Positions 1-16,109 of a DNA stretch of 64,000 nt are shown in pieces (the first letter of the stretch is position 1; each line of letters begins with the position of its first letter). The position numbers and the translations under genes are program-made. The notes beneath the pieces are model-generated. The model saw only the letters and a list, made by a program, of their open reading frames with translations, made no database searches and was not told the origin of the DNA. This DNA is from Sipunculus nudus (lineage: Eukaryota > Annelida > Sipuncula > Golfingiida > Sipunculidae), in contig CM049320.1 of assembly GCA_026874595.1 (NCBI GenBank), forward strand, positions 736,001 through 800,000, in the 5' to 3' direction.

Positions 1-804
1 TGTAGTTTTGATTATTAACCGTTTAGGGCTAATGTGTGTTGGGAATACTCAGAAAACAGTATTATAATCTATATATACGATTATCAAGGCAAGGGGAATG
101 TTACTGATATGAACCTTGATTGCTGAAATATAAGGTGACAGTTCCCTGGAGTACGGACAGAAGCCCCCTGACCTTCTCACCCCTATTTAGGCAAAAGTAC
201 CACTAATGACGATGAGGACAGTAAAGCCCCCACCTAGGATATATATTTTTGTATTAATATCAGTTTCCAACACCTAATACGGTATATATTTTAGAGTTAT
301 TAAAGTAATATTTGCTCAATTTTCAACACTTTTTATTAATTCAAGATAATTCCACAGGCTATCACAGTATTAACTGCATAAATTCTTTGTGAAGTGTTTA
401 TGTGTAAAGTCTCAGCACTGACTCTCAGTTTCAAATATTACTAAACATAAAACAGTGCAAGGAAGTTATATCAATCATCAATAGGAAAATTCACCTAATA
501 AACATGAAATAAAATTCCTGAAATATTGAAAGCCCTTAAACGGCTAATCCAGTCCTGGCTCGCCATTCACTGTCACCCCCCCCCCCCCCCCCGAAGTAAT
601 GGACATTCCAGGTTGTTTTATACGTTTAACGAAACGGGCTGAAACTCACACATACACTTAAAAGATGAAAAAGTCATGAGTCAACTAAAAATATATATAT
701 ATATATATTAAAAGTAAACTTTCACTTCTTTGGCAAGGCCTTCGACACAAATGTATCGATAGTCACTAGAGTCCATATAATTACACAAAATCACTGAGTC
801 CTAT
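1..804. other. AT-rich non-coding stretch
   Basis: No gene, RNA or transposon end is recognised here. The stretch holds a 17-base poly-C run near 576-592 and a short TA tract near 690-708. Confidence 0.6.
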
Positions 805-810
805 TTACAC

Positions 811-1048
811 CTGAATGAACACTACACACGAGAGTTCCGCTTGTTTGCACGACTGCTGGTCATACGACGGACGCGCACGTGACATTTGAATGCCAGCTTC
901 TAGTCCAAGCCGCTCACACTGTGTATACATATCACTAGCGTTTTCAGACACTAAACCACCCTGTGTTGACACTGTTCTCCACTGAAGTACGCGTTCGCCA
1001 TTAAATATAGAGAAAATCATGGATCACTAACAGATAGGCTCACAACCT
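811..1048 (-). CDS. candidate exon, unrecognised protein
   Basis: On the minus strand a good acceptor (pyrimidine-rich, ending TTATAG near 1049) precedes this block. An ATG lies at 1020, and 70 open codons run to a donor (TTCAG then GTGTAA) at 810. The peptide has mixed composition, starts MIFSIFNGERVLQW and contains no repeat. All three frames between the acceptor and the ATG carry stops, so the part from 1048 to 1021 could only be 5' UTR. No family is recognised. It lies downstream of the TATA motif at 1382-1389. It could equally be chance open sequence in a repeat. Confidence 0.25.
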
Positions 1049-1148
1049 CTATAAGAAAATGTAGGAAATGTCTTTCACAGCAGAATACTCTTAGATGTAT
1101 ACAACACTATATGCACCTGTATGTGCCACGATATGCAGTACCACTTAC

Positions 1149-1265
1149 GATTAGAGTATAAGTTGTCCTGTAAAAGCCCTTCTGAAAATACGATTCCACT
1201 CTCAAGTCCGTAAGAGAGTTTAACGTGGCAGCCCGCAGACATTGACGTTCTACGCCCAGGAACAT
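1149..1265 (-). CDS. candidate first exon or upstream ORF
   Basis: The minus-strand ATG at 1265 opens exactly 39 codons ending at a consensus donor (ATC then GTAAGT, 1148-1143). The peptide begins MFLGVERQCLRAATLNS and is not recognised. Joining it to the acceptor near 1049 meets a stop within three codons. It is therefore either an upstream ORF in a 5' leader or is spliced to an exon I cannot see. It sits about 115 bases downstream of a TATA motif, which fits a transcript leader. Confidence 0.25.
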
Positions 1266-1381
1266 CGTCTCTCAGCTGATTAGACAATATCGGACCCTCC
1301 TTTAGACTTATGACAAACTCTCAGACTGCACACTCTGGCGCGCTGACATAGGAGGTTGTCAAGCCCTTCCAGGATCCACAG

Positions 1382-1405
1382 CTTATATACGCCTGCCTAC
1401 GTCAC
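1382..1405 (-). promoter_or_regulatory. TATA box with CRE-like half site
   Basis: Read on the minus strand, TATATAAG occupies 1389-1382. GTGACGTA, a cAMP-response-element-like half site, lies just upstream at 1405-1398. The spacing to the consensus donor at 1149 suits a first exon of roughly 200 bases. The motifs are seen directly; promoter function is inferred. Confidence 0.4.
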
Positions 1406-4400
1406 ACATCCCGACCACCTTTTGGCCTATCACCTCACACTATTATGTGGCCTGTCACTAACTGCATAAATACTTAAATGGACACGCCTCAAGAGAGCAA
1501 AACATGGGAAAACAAAGTATGCAGGTGTGTTGCCTTTGAAGTCTACACTAAACAATGTTACTACCAGAACAGTCTAGACATCAACCGATTCCCACGGAAT
1601 TATAACTGTACTAAAACAAATATAAAATAAGACACCTGGGTTCTCTAAACTAATTTCTCAAGCGAACATCGATATAAGATACAAATAATGTACAACAAAT
1701 TATAGAAAAAATCATCTGGTTATACTCTTTACTTGCATGTGCGATAAAATAACTAAGTCACGGTTCTCTGGTGACAACAGGAAAATGTGATTGAATCATG
1801 GATTCATTTCCCAGAAAATACCAAAAGTGTGTAATGTCATTACATGAAAATAGTCCAAGATTTTCAAGACCAAATATAAAAGAACTGTGGGAGTAGAAAG
1901 TGCAAAGGGCTTAAACAATATGTTTTAATATTCAGTAGTCTCTTCAGTAAACTTGAAACTGTCAAGAGGACTGGTTCCTCCGCCAAACAAGAATGTGAGA
2001 AATGTGTATTTTGGCTAATTAAATAGCATGAGGAATTGGACAAAGTTAACCGAGAATGCATATAAATTGAATCAGGTGAGGAGACTCATAATATACACAT
2101 TCGTTATTGATAAGAGATGGATCCCAGTAACGCCTTTTCAGATATTGCATGACATATGAAATATAAAAGTCAAACTTGAAAAACTCATAAAAAAATCATT
2201 GCGATTTTCATGTGAAAGAATCCTTATCAGGTTAGGAGAGAGAAAAAAAAAGTTACTCCATAAATTAGAAGCGGAAGTTTTTGAGATATTGCGTTGCATA
2301 AGAAATGTAAAGTTTACAATAAAAAAATTCGAAATCATTCAAGTGTGAGCAAAACCTGAACAGGTCTGCAGACCCAGATCATGCATCAGCGATTATGATT
2401 AGATATAGATCAGAGGAACACCATTTGAGATGTTGTGTTGCATAAAAAGATTTATATTAAATTAGGGGGAGGGGGAGGGGTTGAGGTTACACTGTGTAGG
2501 ATTGCCCATAAAATGCTCATCCAGGGGTTATTTGTGCAGGGATATAAACCAACAATCATTTCTAGATGTGCATACTACAATTCAATATGTCACATATCAA
2601 TTAAATATGTTAGACCTATCTTCAGCTGTGTGTTGGATACACACCGACACACACACACACACACACATACACACACAGAATTGACCGAAAACAATAAGGG
2701 TCAAATTCGTTCAGGTAAAACGTCCCAGTAAAACTTTTGAGAAATCGTGTCACAAATGGAATTTCTAACTTTTGTATAAAAAATGCATAAAAAACTCCAA
2801 AAATCATTCAGGTGTGACCAAAACCTAATCAGTTCTGGAGAATATCCATTATAAATGTAGAACATAATAGATATGCTGTTTTTTTTAAACAGAGTAAGAA
2901 GCATTTTATCCTCGGAGCTTTTATGTTGAGCAAATGATATACAAAGAATATCGTCAATACATATCGCGTATTTTATTATGTGTATCACATTAAAAATTGT
3001 AATTAAATAGGCAGAGCGATACCCAGCCCTAATATGTATTAATAAGTTTGACATTCTTAGATCAAACAATAGCAACCACTGCTTTTTTTGCTGCAGGGGT
3101 CTTCATTATCTATACAGACGTATCACGGCTCAGCGTCGTAAATAATTTAATATATTTTAAAACTTAAAATATAGATGTACCTCAAACTTTTACCTTTCTT
3201 ATCACCAATACGCAGTCAATCTGGATATTCCCTGTGTTCGGGAACATTTGAATAGTTTTGACTGGCAGTCCTATTTCTTCTACAAATCTCCCCGACAGTT
3301 TAGAGAAATAAATTGAGCTTTATTTACTCCGAGAGCTGCCGTCCGGTGAAATTATTGCATGATTGTGTTCTTTACGTGATAGACATTATGCGAGGAACGG
3401 GAAATATACGACGCCTTCTGTGCGGTAACCGCAATAAATAGTGTGTTTATGTTATGATTACCAACGTAGAACCCATTTACATTACATAATACCTAACTAA
3501 TTATGCTATATTATGCATGTAGGACATTTTCTTACCTGGACGGTTTATCTGACTCGTCTGCACGTTGTCGTCTCTGGTTATGTTTTGTATAACTACACAT
3601 AGACTCGAAACGTCATCAATAGACACGCGACAAATTTGTTTGATGTAGACTAACGTTAATAATGGACCGGTATGAAATATATCAGCGCGCTACAGGAGAT
3701 GCTTTAAACCTGAAGAGTCATTAACAGGCGGCCTGCGTGTAGTATTGTAGGGAATATTCATGGAGGGGGGCGGGGGTTTACTCAAACATCCCCTTTCTTT
3801 TCAGTGGAGGTCACGTGGTCTTAATTTGAATTTTAATTGGGTGAGTAAAGAAAATAAATAACACACACATTCCCATAAATATATGTATAGGAATTTTATC
3901 GGTGTATGTAGCCATTTTACGGTTTTGTCAACCCGTTGTTTACGTTCTTTGACCGGCTTCTGCTGAGTCCTGCGAGAAATTGTCTGGGGTACGTACCTCA
4001 GCTCACAGGACCTGTCATTATAAAGTACAGCCCCGTGGGTCAGAGGAACCATCAGTCGGTCAGTCTCTCTGTGGCGTTGACCAGGGCATATGTCGGATTA
4101 CGTTAACTCAATGAAGATACCCATCTAGTAAATTATAAGATAACAGACGTACGTTTATCTAATCAATATCCCCGAGATTATCAGTTTTGTAAAAACTGAC
4201 GTATTGTCTGAAGTATCAGACTGTGACGTGACTTGTGATAATCTGATTCTAAAATAATCTCACACGGTAGTCGTCTGTGCACGTGACAGGGGTGACTGGC
4301 GTACTCAAGGACTCCCTGGTATTTGTTTTGTAGTTTCATGTCAGTTTTTCCCCATCCTTCGCCAGGGAGGGTCATGTTTTTGCCGGTGTTTACCCTTTTT

Positions 4401-4499
4401 GTTTGATTGAATTTCTGAAAGTTTAATGGATTTTCATGAAGCATTCTTGAATAGTATTACTGGTAACTGAAACAGACCATGTTTAACGCCACATCAGCC
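1406..4499. other. non-coding stretch, no gene recognised
   Basis: AT-rich sequence with a CA/TG microsatellite near 2640-2677, a G-rich patch near 2465-2480 and another near 3766-3776. The short open frames here have no recognisable family and no convincing splice framework. Confidence 0.5.
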
Positions 4500-6890
4500 A
4501 GCCAAATAATACGGATGAACAATGTACTACGTACACTTATTTGATGTACATATATTATATTGTGCCACCCGAATAATAACAAGCATGGACAATGTATTAA
4601 TACGTACACTTATTTGATGTACATATATTATCTTGTGCCAACCGAACAATTACAAGGATGGACAATGTATTAATACGTACACTTATTTGATGTACATATA
4701 TTATCTTGTGCCACTCGAATATTAACAAGGATGGACGATGTATTAATACGTACACTTATTTGATGTACATATATTATCTTGTGCCACCCGAATAATTACA
4801 AGGATGGACGATGTATTAATACGTACACTTATTTGATGTACATATATTATCTTGTGCCACCCGAATAATTACAAGGATGAACAATGTATTAATACGTACA
4901 TTTATTTGATGTACCTATATTATCTTGTACCACCGGAATATTAACAAGGATGGACGATGTATTAATACGTACACTTACTTGATGTACATATATTATCTTG
5001 TACCACCTGATTAATTACAAGGATGAACAATATATTAATGCGTACACTTATTTGATGTACATATATTATCTTGTGCCACCCTAATAATTACTAGGATAAA
5101 CAATGTAAAAATACGTACACTTATTTGATGTACATATATTATCTTGTTCCACCCGAATAATTAAAAGGATGGACGATTTATTAATACGTACTCTTAATTT
5201 ATGTACATATATTATCTTGTACCACCCGAATAATTACAAGGATGAACAATGTATTAATACGTCCACTTATTTGATGTACCTATATTATCTTGTACCAACC
5301 GAATAATTACAAGGATGGACGATGTATTAATACGTACACTTATTTGATGTACATATATTATCTTGTGCCACCCGAATATTAACAAGGATGAACAATGTAT
5401 TTATACGTACACTTATTTGATGTACATATATTATCTTGTGACACCCGAATAATTACAAGGATGGACGATGTATGAATACGTACACTTATTTGATGTACAT
5501 ATATTATCTTGTGCCACCCGAATATTAACAAGGATAAACAATGTATTAATACGTACACTTATCTGATGTACATATATTATTTTGTGCCACCCGAATATTA
5601 ACAAGGATGGACGATGTATGAATACGTACACTTATTTGATGTACATATATTATCTTGTACCACCCGAATATTAACAAGGATGAACAATGTATTAATACGT
5701 ACACTTATTTGATGTACATATATTATCTTGTGCCACCCGAATATTAACAAGGATGAAGAATATATTAATACGTACACTTATTTGATGTACATATATTATC
5801 TTGTGACACCCGAATAATTACAGGATGGACAATGTATTAATACGTACACTTATTTGATGTACCTATATTATCTTGTACCACCCGAATATTAACAAGGATG
5901 GACAATGTATTAATACGTACACTTATTTGATGTACGTATATTATCTTGTGCCACCCGAATAATTACAACGATGAACAATGTATTAATACGTACACCTATT
6001 TGATGTACATATATTATCTTGTGCCACTAAAATAATATCAATGTATTAATACGTACACTTATTTGATGTACATATATTATCTTGTACCACCCGAATATTA
6101 ACAAGGATGGACAATGTATAAATACGTACACTTATTTGATGTACGTATATTATCTTGTGCCACCCGAATAATTACAACGGTGAACAATGTATTAATACAT
6201 ACACCTATTTGATGTACATATATTATCTTGTGCCACTAAAATAATATCAAGGATGAACAATGTATTAATACGTACACTTATTTGATGTACATATATTATC
6301 TTGTGCCACTCGAATATTAACAAGGATGAACAATGTATTTATACGTACACTTATTTGATGTACATATATTATCTTGTGCCAACCGAATAATTACAAGGAT
6401 GGACAATGTATTAATACGTACATTTATTTAATGTACCTATATTATCTTGTGCCACCCGAATAATTACAAGGATGGACGATGTATTAATACGTACACTTAT
6501 TTGATGTACATATATTATCTTGTGCCACCCGAATAATTACATGGATGAACAAAGTATTAATACATCCACTTATTTGATGTACATATATTATCTTGTTCCA
6601 CCCGAATATTAACAAGGATGAACAATGTATTAATACGTACACTTATTTGATGTACATATACTATCTTGTGCCACCCGAATAATTACAAGGATGGACGATG
6701 TATTAATACGTACACTTATTTGATGTGCATATATTATCTTGTACCACCCGAATATTACCAAGGATGGACGATGTATTAATACGTACACTTATTTGATGTA
6801 CATATATTATCTTGTACCACCCGAATATTAACAAGGATGAACAATGTATTAATACGTACACTTATTTGATGTACATATATTATCTTGTGC

Positions 6891-9800
6891 CACTCGAATA
6901 TTAACAAGGATGAACAATATATTAATACGTACACTTATTTGATGTACATATATTATCTTGTGCCACCCGAATATTTACAAGGATGGACAATGTATTAATA
7001 CGTACACTTATTTGATGTACATATATTATCTTGTGCCACCCGAATAATTACAAGGATGAACAATGTATTGATACGTACACTTATTTGATGTACATATATT
7101 ATCTTGTGCCACTCGAATATTAACAAGGATGAACAATGTATTAATACGTACACTTATTTGATGTACATATATTATCTTGTGCCACCCGAATAATTACAAG
7201 GAAGAACAATGTATTAATACGTACATTTATTTGATGTACCTATATTATCTTGTACCACCGGAATATTAACAAGGATGAACAATGTATTAATACGAACACT
7301 TATTTGATGTACATATATTATCTTGTGCCACTCGAATATTAACAAGGATGAACAATGTATTAATACGTACACTTATTTGATGTACCCATATTATCTTGTA
7401 CCAACCGAATAATTACAAGGATGGACGATGTATTAATACGTACACTTATTTGATGTACATATATTATCTTGTGCCACCCGAATATTAACAAGGATGAACA
7501 ATGTATTTATACGTACACTTATTTGATGTACATATATTATCTTGTGACACCCGAATAATTACAAGGATAAACAATGTATTAATATACGTACACTTATCTG
7601 ATGTACATATATTATTTTGTGCCACCCGAATATAAACAAGGATGGACGATGTATGAATACGTACACTTATTTGATGTACATATATTATCTTGTACCACCC
7701 GAATATTAACAAGGATGAACAATGTATTAATACGTACACTTATTTGATGTACATATATTATCTTGTGCCACCCGAATATTAACAAGGATGAAGAATATAT
7801 TAATACGTACACTTATTTGATGTACATATATTATTTTGTGCCAACCGAATAATTAAAAGGATTGACAATGTATTAATACGTACATTTACTTGATGTACCT
7901 ATATTATCTTGTACCACCGGAATATTAACAAGGATGGACAATGTATTAATACGTACACTTATTTGATGTACGTATATTATCTTGTACCACCCGAATAATT
8001 ACAAGGATGGACGATGTATTAATACGTACACTTATTTGATGTACATATATTATCTTGTACCACCCGAATATTACCAAGGATGGACGATGTATTAATACGT
8101 ACACTTATTTGATGTACATATATTATCTTGTACCACCCGAATATTAACAAGGATGAACAATGTATTGATACGTACACTTATTTGATGTACATATATTATC
8201 TTGTGCCACTCGAATATTAACAAGGATGAACAATGTATTAATACGTACACTTACTTGATGTACATATATTATCTTGTACCACCTGATTAATTACAAGGAT
8301 GAACAATATATTAATGCGTACACTTATTTGATGTACATATATTATCTTGTGCCACCCTAATAATTACTAGGATGAACAATGAAAAAATACGTACACTTAT
8401 TTGATGTACATATATTATCTTGTCCCATCCGAATAATTAAAAGGATGGACGATGTATTAATACGTAAACTTATTTAATGTACATATATTATCTTGTACCA
8501 CCCGAATAATTACATGGATGAACAAAGTATTAATACATCCACTTATTTGATGTACATATATTATCTTGTTCCACCCGAATATTAACAAGGATGAACAATG
8601 TATTAATACGTACACTTATTTGATGTACATATATTATCTTGTGCCACTCGAATATTAACAAGGATGAACAATGTATTAATACGTACACTTATTTGATGTA
8701 CCTATATTATCTTGTACCACCCGAATAATTACAAGGATGGACGATGTATGAATACGTACACTTATTTGATGTACATATTCTTTGTACCACCCGAATATTA
8801 ACAAGGATGAACAATGTATTAATACGTACACTTATTTGATGTACATATATTATCTTGTGCCACCCGAATATTAACAAGGATGAAGAATATATTAATACGT
8901 ACACTTATTTGATGTACCTTTATTATCTTGTGACACCCGAATAATTACAGGATGGACAATGTATTAATACGTACACTTATTTGATGTACCTATATTATCT
9001 TGTACCACCCTAATATTAACAAGGATGGACAATGTATTAATACGTACACTTATTTGATGTACGTATATTATCTTGTGCCACCCGAATAATTACAACGGTG
9101 AACAATGTATTAATACGTACACCTATTTGATGTACATATATTATCTTGTGCCACTAAAATAATATCAAGGATGAACAATGTATTAATACGTACACTTATT
9201 TGATGTACATATATTATCTTGTGCCACTAAAATAATATCAATGTATTAATACGAACACTTATTTGATGTACCTATATTATCTTGTACCACCCAAATATTA
9301 ACAAGGATGGACAATGTATTAATACGTACACTTATTTGATTTTCGTTTATTATCTTGTGCCACCCGAATAATTACAACGGTGAACAATGTATTAATACGT
9401 ACACCTATTTGATGTACATATATTATCTTGTGCCACAAAAATAATATCAAGGATGAACAATGTATTAATACGTACACTTATTTGATGTACATATATTATC
9501 TTGTGCCACTCGAGTATTAACAAGGATGAACAATGTATTTATACGTACACTTATTTGATGTACATATATTATCTTGTGCCAACCGAATAATTACAAGGAT
9601 GGACAATGTATTAATACGTACACTTACTTGATGTACATATATTATCTTGTGCCACCCGAATAATTACAAGGATGAACAATGTATTGATACGTACACTTAT
9701 TTGATGTACATATATTATCTTGTGCCACCCAAATATTAACGATGATCGACGATGTATTAATACGTAAACTTATTTGATGTACATATATTATCATGTACCA

Positions 9801-12800
9801 CCCGAATAATTACATGGATGAACAATGTATTAATACGTACACTAATTTGATGTACATATATTATCTTGTGCCACCCGAATAATTACAAGGATGGACAATG
9901 TATTAATACGTCCACTTATTTGATGTACATATATTATCTTGTACACCCGAATAATTACAAGGATGGACGATGTATTAATACGTACACCTATTTGATGTAC
10001 ATATATTATCTTGTGCCACCCGAATAATTACAAGGATGGACAATGTATTAATACGTCCACTTATTTGATGTACATATATTATCTTGTACACCCGAATAAT
10101 AACAAGGATGGACAATGTATTAATACGTACACTTATTTGATGTACATATATTATCTTGTGCCACCCGAATAATTACAAGGATGAACAATGTATTGATACC
10201 TACACTTATTTGATGTACATATATTATCTTGTGCCACTCGAATATTAACAAGGATGAACAATGTATTAATACGTACACTTATTTGATGTACATATATTAT
10301 CTTGTGCCACCCGAATAATTACAAGGATGAACAATGTATTAATACGTACACTTATTTGATGTACATATATTATCTTGTGCCACTCGAATATTAACAAGGA
10401 TAAACAATGTAAAAATACGTACACTTATTTGATGTACATATATTATCTTGTTCCACCCGAATAATTAAAAGGATGGACGATTTATTAATACGTACTCTTA
10501 ATTTATGTACATATATTATCTTGTACCACCCGAATAATTACAAGGATGAACAATGTATTAATACGTCCACTTATTTGATGTACCTATATTATCTTGTACC
10601 AACCGAATAATTACAAGGATGGACGATGTATTAATACGTACACTTATTTGATGTACATATATTATCTTGTGCCACCCGAATATTAACAAGGATGAACAAT
10701 GTATTTATACGTACACTTATTTGATGTACATATATTATCTTGTGACACCCGAATAATTACAAGGATAAACAATGTATTAATACGTACACTTATCTGATGT
10801 ACATATATTATTTTGTGCCACCCGAATATTAACAAGGATGGACGATGTATGAATACGTACACTTATTTGATGTACATATATTATCTTGTACCACCCGAAT
10901 ATTAACAAGGATGAACAATGTATTAATACGTACACTTATTTGATGTACATATATTATCTTGTGCCACTCGAATATTAACAAGGATGAACAATATATTAAT
11001 ACGTACACTTATTTGATGTACATATATTATCTTGTGCCACCCGAATATTTACAAGGATGGACAATGTATTAATACGTACACTTATTTGATGTACATATAT
11101 TATCTTGTGCCACCCGAATAATTACAAGGATGAACAATGTATTGATACGTACACTTATTTGATGTACATATATTATCTTGTGCCACTCGAATATTAACAA
11201 GGATGAACAATGTATTAATACGTACACTTATTTGATGTACATATATTATCTTGTGCCACCCGAATAATTACAAGGAAGAACAATGTATTAATACGTACAT
11301 TTATTTGATGTACCTATATTATCTTGTACCACCGGAATATTAACAAGGATGAACAATGTATTAATACGAACACTTATTTGATGTACATATATTATCTTGT
11401 GCCACTCGAATATTAACAAGGATGAACAATGTATTAATACGTACACTTATTTGATGTACCCATATTATCTTGTACCAACCGAATAATTACAAGGATGGAC
11501 GATGTATTAATACGTACACTTATTTGATGTACATATATTATCTTGTGCCACCCGAATATTAACAAGGATGAACAATGTATTTATACGTACACTTATTTGA
11601 TGTACATATATTATCTTGTGACACCCGAATAATTACAAGGATAAACAATGTATTAATATACGTACACTTATCTGATGTACATATATTATTTTGTGCCACC
11701 CGAATATAAACAAGGATGGACGATGTATGAATACGTACACTTATTTGATGTACATATATTATCTTGTACCACCCGAATATTAACAAGGATGAACAATGTA
11801 TTAATACGTACACTTATTTGATGTACATATATTATCTTGTGCCACCCGAATATTAACAAGGATGAAGAATATATTAATACGTACACTTATTTGATGTACA
11901 TATATTATTTTGTGCCAACCGAATAATTAAAAGGATTGACAATGTATTAATACGTACATTTACTTGATGTACCTATATTATCTTGTACCACCGGAATATT
12001 AACAAGGATGGACAATGTATTAATACGTACACTTATTTGATGTACGTATATTATCTTGTACCACCCGAATAATTACAAGGATGGACGATGTATTAATACG
12101 TACACTTATTTGATGTACATATATTATCTTGTACCACCCGAATATTACCAAGGATGGACGATGTATTAATACGTACACTTATTTGATGTACATATATTAT
12201 CTTGTACCACCCGAATATTAACAAGGATGAACAATGTATTGATACGTACACTTATTTGATGTACATATATTATCTTGTGCCACTCGAATATTAACAAGGA
12301 TGAACAATGTATTAATACGTACACTTACTTGATGTACATATATTATCTTGTACCACCTGATTAATTACAAGGATGAACAATATATTAATGCGTACACTTA
12401 TTTGATGTACATATATTATCTTGTGCCACCCTAATAATTACTAGGATGAACAATGAAAAAATACGTACACTTATTTGATGTACATATATTATCTTGTCCC
12501 ATCCGAATAATTAAAAGGATGGACGATGTATTAATACGTAAACTTATTTAATGTACATATATTATCTTGTACCACCCGAATAATTACATGGATGAACAAA
12601 GTATTAATACATCCACTTATTTGATGTACATATATTATCTTGTTCCACCCGAATATTAACAAGGATGAACAATGTATTAATACGTACACTTATTTGATGT
12701 ACATATATTATCTTGTGCCACTCGAATATTAACAAGGATGAACAATGTATTAATACGTACACTTATTTGATGTACCTATATTATCTTGTACCACCCGAAT

Positions 12801-15038
12801 AATTACAAGGATGGACGATGTATGAATACGTACACTTATTTGATGTACATATTCTTTGTACCACCCGAATATTAACAAGGATGAACAATGTATTAATACG
12901 TACACTTATTTGATGTACATATATTATCTTGTGCCACCCGAATATTAACAAGGATGAAGAATATATTAATACGTACACTTATTTGATGTACCTTTATTAT
13001 CTTGTGACACCCGAATAATTACAGGATGGACAATGTATTAATACGTACACTTATTTGATGTACCTATATTATCTTGTACCACCCTAATATTAACAAGGAT
13101 GGACAATGTATTAATACGTACACTTATTTGATGTACGTATATTATCTTGTGCCACCCGAATAATTACAACGGTGAACAATGTATTAATACGTACACCTAT
13201 TTGATGTACATATATTATCTTGTGCCACTAAAATAATATCAAGGATGAACAATGTATTAATACGTACACTTATTTGATGTACATATATTATCTTGTGCCA
13301 CTAAAATAATATCAATGTATTAATACGAACACTTATTTGATGTACCTATATTATCTTGTACCACCCAAATATTAACAAGGATGGACAATGTATTAATACG
13401 TACACTTATTTGATTTTCGTTTATTATCTTGTGCCACCCGAATAATTACAACGGTGAACAATGTATTAATACGTACACCTATTTGATGTACATATATTAT
13501 CTTGTGCCACAAAAATAATATCAAGGATGAACAATGTATTAATACGTACACTTATTTGATGTACATATATTATCTTGTGCCACTCGAGTATTAACAAGGA
13601 TGAACAATGTATTTATACGTACACTTATTTGATGTACATATATTATCTTGTGCCAACCGAATAATTACAAGGATGGACAATGTATTAATACGTACACTTA
13701 CTTGATGTACATATATTATCTTGTGCCACCCGAATAATTACAAGGATGAACAATGTATTGATACGTACACTTATTTGATGTACATATATTATCTTGTGCC
13801 ACCCAAATATTAACGATGATCGACGATGTATTAATACGTAAACTTATTTGATGTACATATATTATCATGTACCACCCGAATAATTACATGGATGAACAAT
13901 GTATTAATACGTACACTAATTTGATGTACATATATTATCTTGTGCCACCCGAATAATTACAAGGATGGACAATGTATTAATACGTCCACTTATTTGATGT
14001 ACATATATTATCTTGTACACCCGAATAATTACAAGGATGGACGATGTATTAATACGTACACCTATTTGATGTACATATATTATCTTGTGCCACCCGAATA
14101 ATTACAAGGATGGACAATGTATTAATACGTCCACTTATTTGATGTACATATATTATCTTGTACACCCGAATAATAACAAGGATGGACAATGTATTAATAC
14201 GTACACTTATTTGATGTACATATATTATCTTGTGCCACCCGAATAATTACAAGGATGAACAATGTATTGATACCTACACTTATTTGATGTACATATATTA
14301 TCTTGTGCCACTCGAATATTAACAAGGATGAACAATGTATTAATACGTACACTTATTTGATGTACATATATTATCTTGTGCCACCCGAATAATTACAAGG
14401 ATGAACAATGTATTAATACGTACACTTATTTGATGTACATATATTATCTTGTGCCACTCGAATATTAACAAGGATAAACAATGTAAAAATACGTACACTT
14501 ATTTGATGTACATATATTATCTTGTTCCACCCGAATAATTAAAAGGATGGACGATTTATTAATACGTACTCTTAATTTATGTACATATATTATCTTGTAC
14601 CACCCGAATAATTACAAGGATGAACAATGTATTAATACGTCCACTTATTTGATGTACCTATATTATCTTGTACCAACCGAATAATTACAAGGATGGACGA
14701 TGTATTAATACGTACACTTATTTGATGTACATATATTATCTTGTGCCACCCGAATATTAACAAGGATGAACAATGTATTTATACGTACACTTATTTGATG
14801 TACATATATTATCTTGTGACACCCGAATAATTACAAGGATAAACAATGTATTAATACGTACACTTATCTGATGTACATATATTATTTTGTGCCACCCGAA
14901 TATTAACAAGGATGGACGATGTATGAATACGTACACTTATTTGATGTACATATATTATCTTGTACCACCCGAATATTAACAAGGATGAACAATGTATTAA
15001 TACGTACACTTATTTGATGTACATATATTATCTTGTGC
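6891..15038. repeat. 4074-bp higher-order duplication within the 73-bp array
   Basis: The segment 6891-10964 recurs at 10965-15038. Private variants recur exactly 4074 bases apart, for example the TGTATTTATACG unit near 7501 and 11575, and the shortened GTACATATTCTTTG unit near 8773 and 12847. About 56 monomers move together. Parts of the same block appear a third time, displaced, at roughly 15040-17100 and 18280-20430. Confidence 0.8.
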
Positions 15039-16109
15039 CACCCGAATATTAACAAGGATGAAGAATATATTAATACGTACACTTATTTGATGTACATATA
15101 TTATCTTGTGACACCCGAATAATTACAGGATGGACAATGTATTAATACGTACACTTATTTGATGTACCTATATTATCTTGTACCACCCGAATATTAACAA
15201 GGATGGACAATGTATTAATACGTACACTTATTTGATGTACGTATATTATCTTGTGCCACCCGAATAATTACAACGATGAACAATGTATTAATACGTACAC
15301 CTATTTGATGTACATATATTATCTTGTGCCACTAAAATAATATCAATGTATTAATACGTACACTTATTTGATGTACATATATTATCTTGTACCACCCGAA
15401 TATTAACAAGGATGGACAATGTATAAATACGTACACTTATTTGATGTACGTATATTATCTTGTGCCACCCGAATAATTACAACGGTGAACAATGTATTAA
15501 TACATACACCTATTTGATGTACATATATTATCTTGTGCCACTAAAATAATATCAATGTATTAATACGTACACTTATTTGATGTACATATATTATCTTGTG
15601 CCACTCGAATATTAACAAGGATGAACACTGTATTTATACGTACACTTATTTGATGTACATATATTATCTTGTGCCAACCGAATAATTACAAGGATGGACA
15701 ATGTATTAATACGTACATTTATTTAATGTACCTATATTATCTTGTGCCACCCGAATAATTACAAGGATGGACGATGCATTAATACGTACACTTATTTGAT
15801 GTACATATATTATCTTGTGCCACCCGAATAATTACATGGATGAACAAAGTATTAATACATCCACTTATTTGATGTACATATATTATCTTGTTCCACCCGA
15901 ATATTAACAAGGATGAACAATGTATTAATACGTACACTTATTTGATGTACATATACTATCTTGTGCCACCCGAATAATTACAAGGATGGACGATGTATTA
16001 ATACGTACACTTATTTGATGTGCATATATTATCTTGTACCACCCGAATATTACCAAGGATGGACGATGTATTAGTACGTACACTTATTTGATGTACATAT
16101 ATTATCTTG

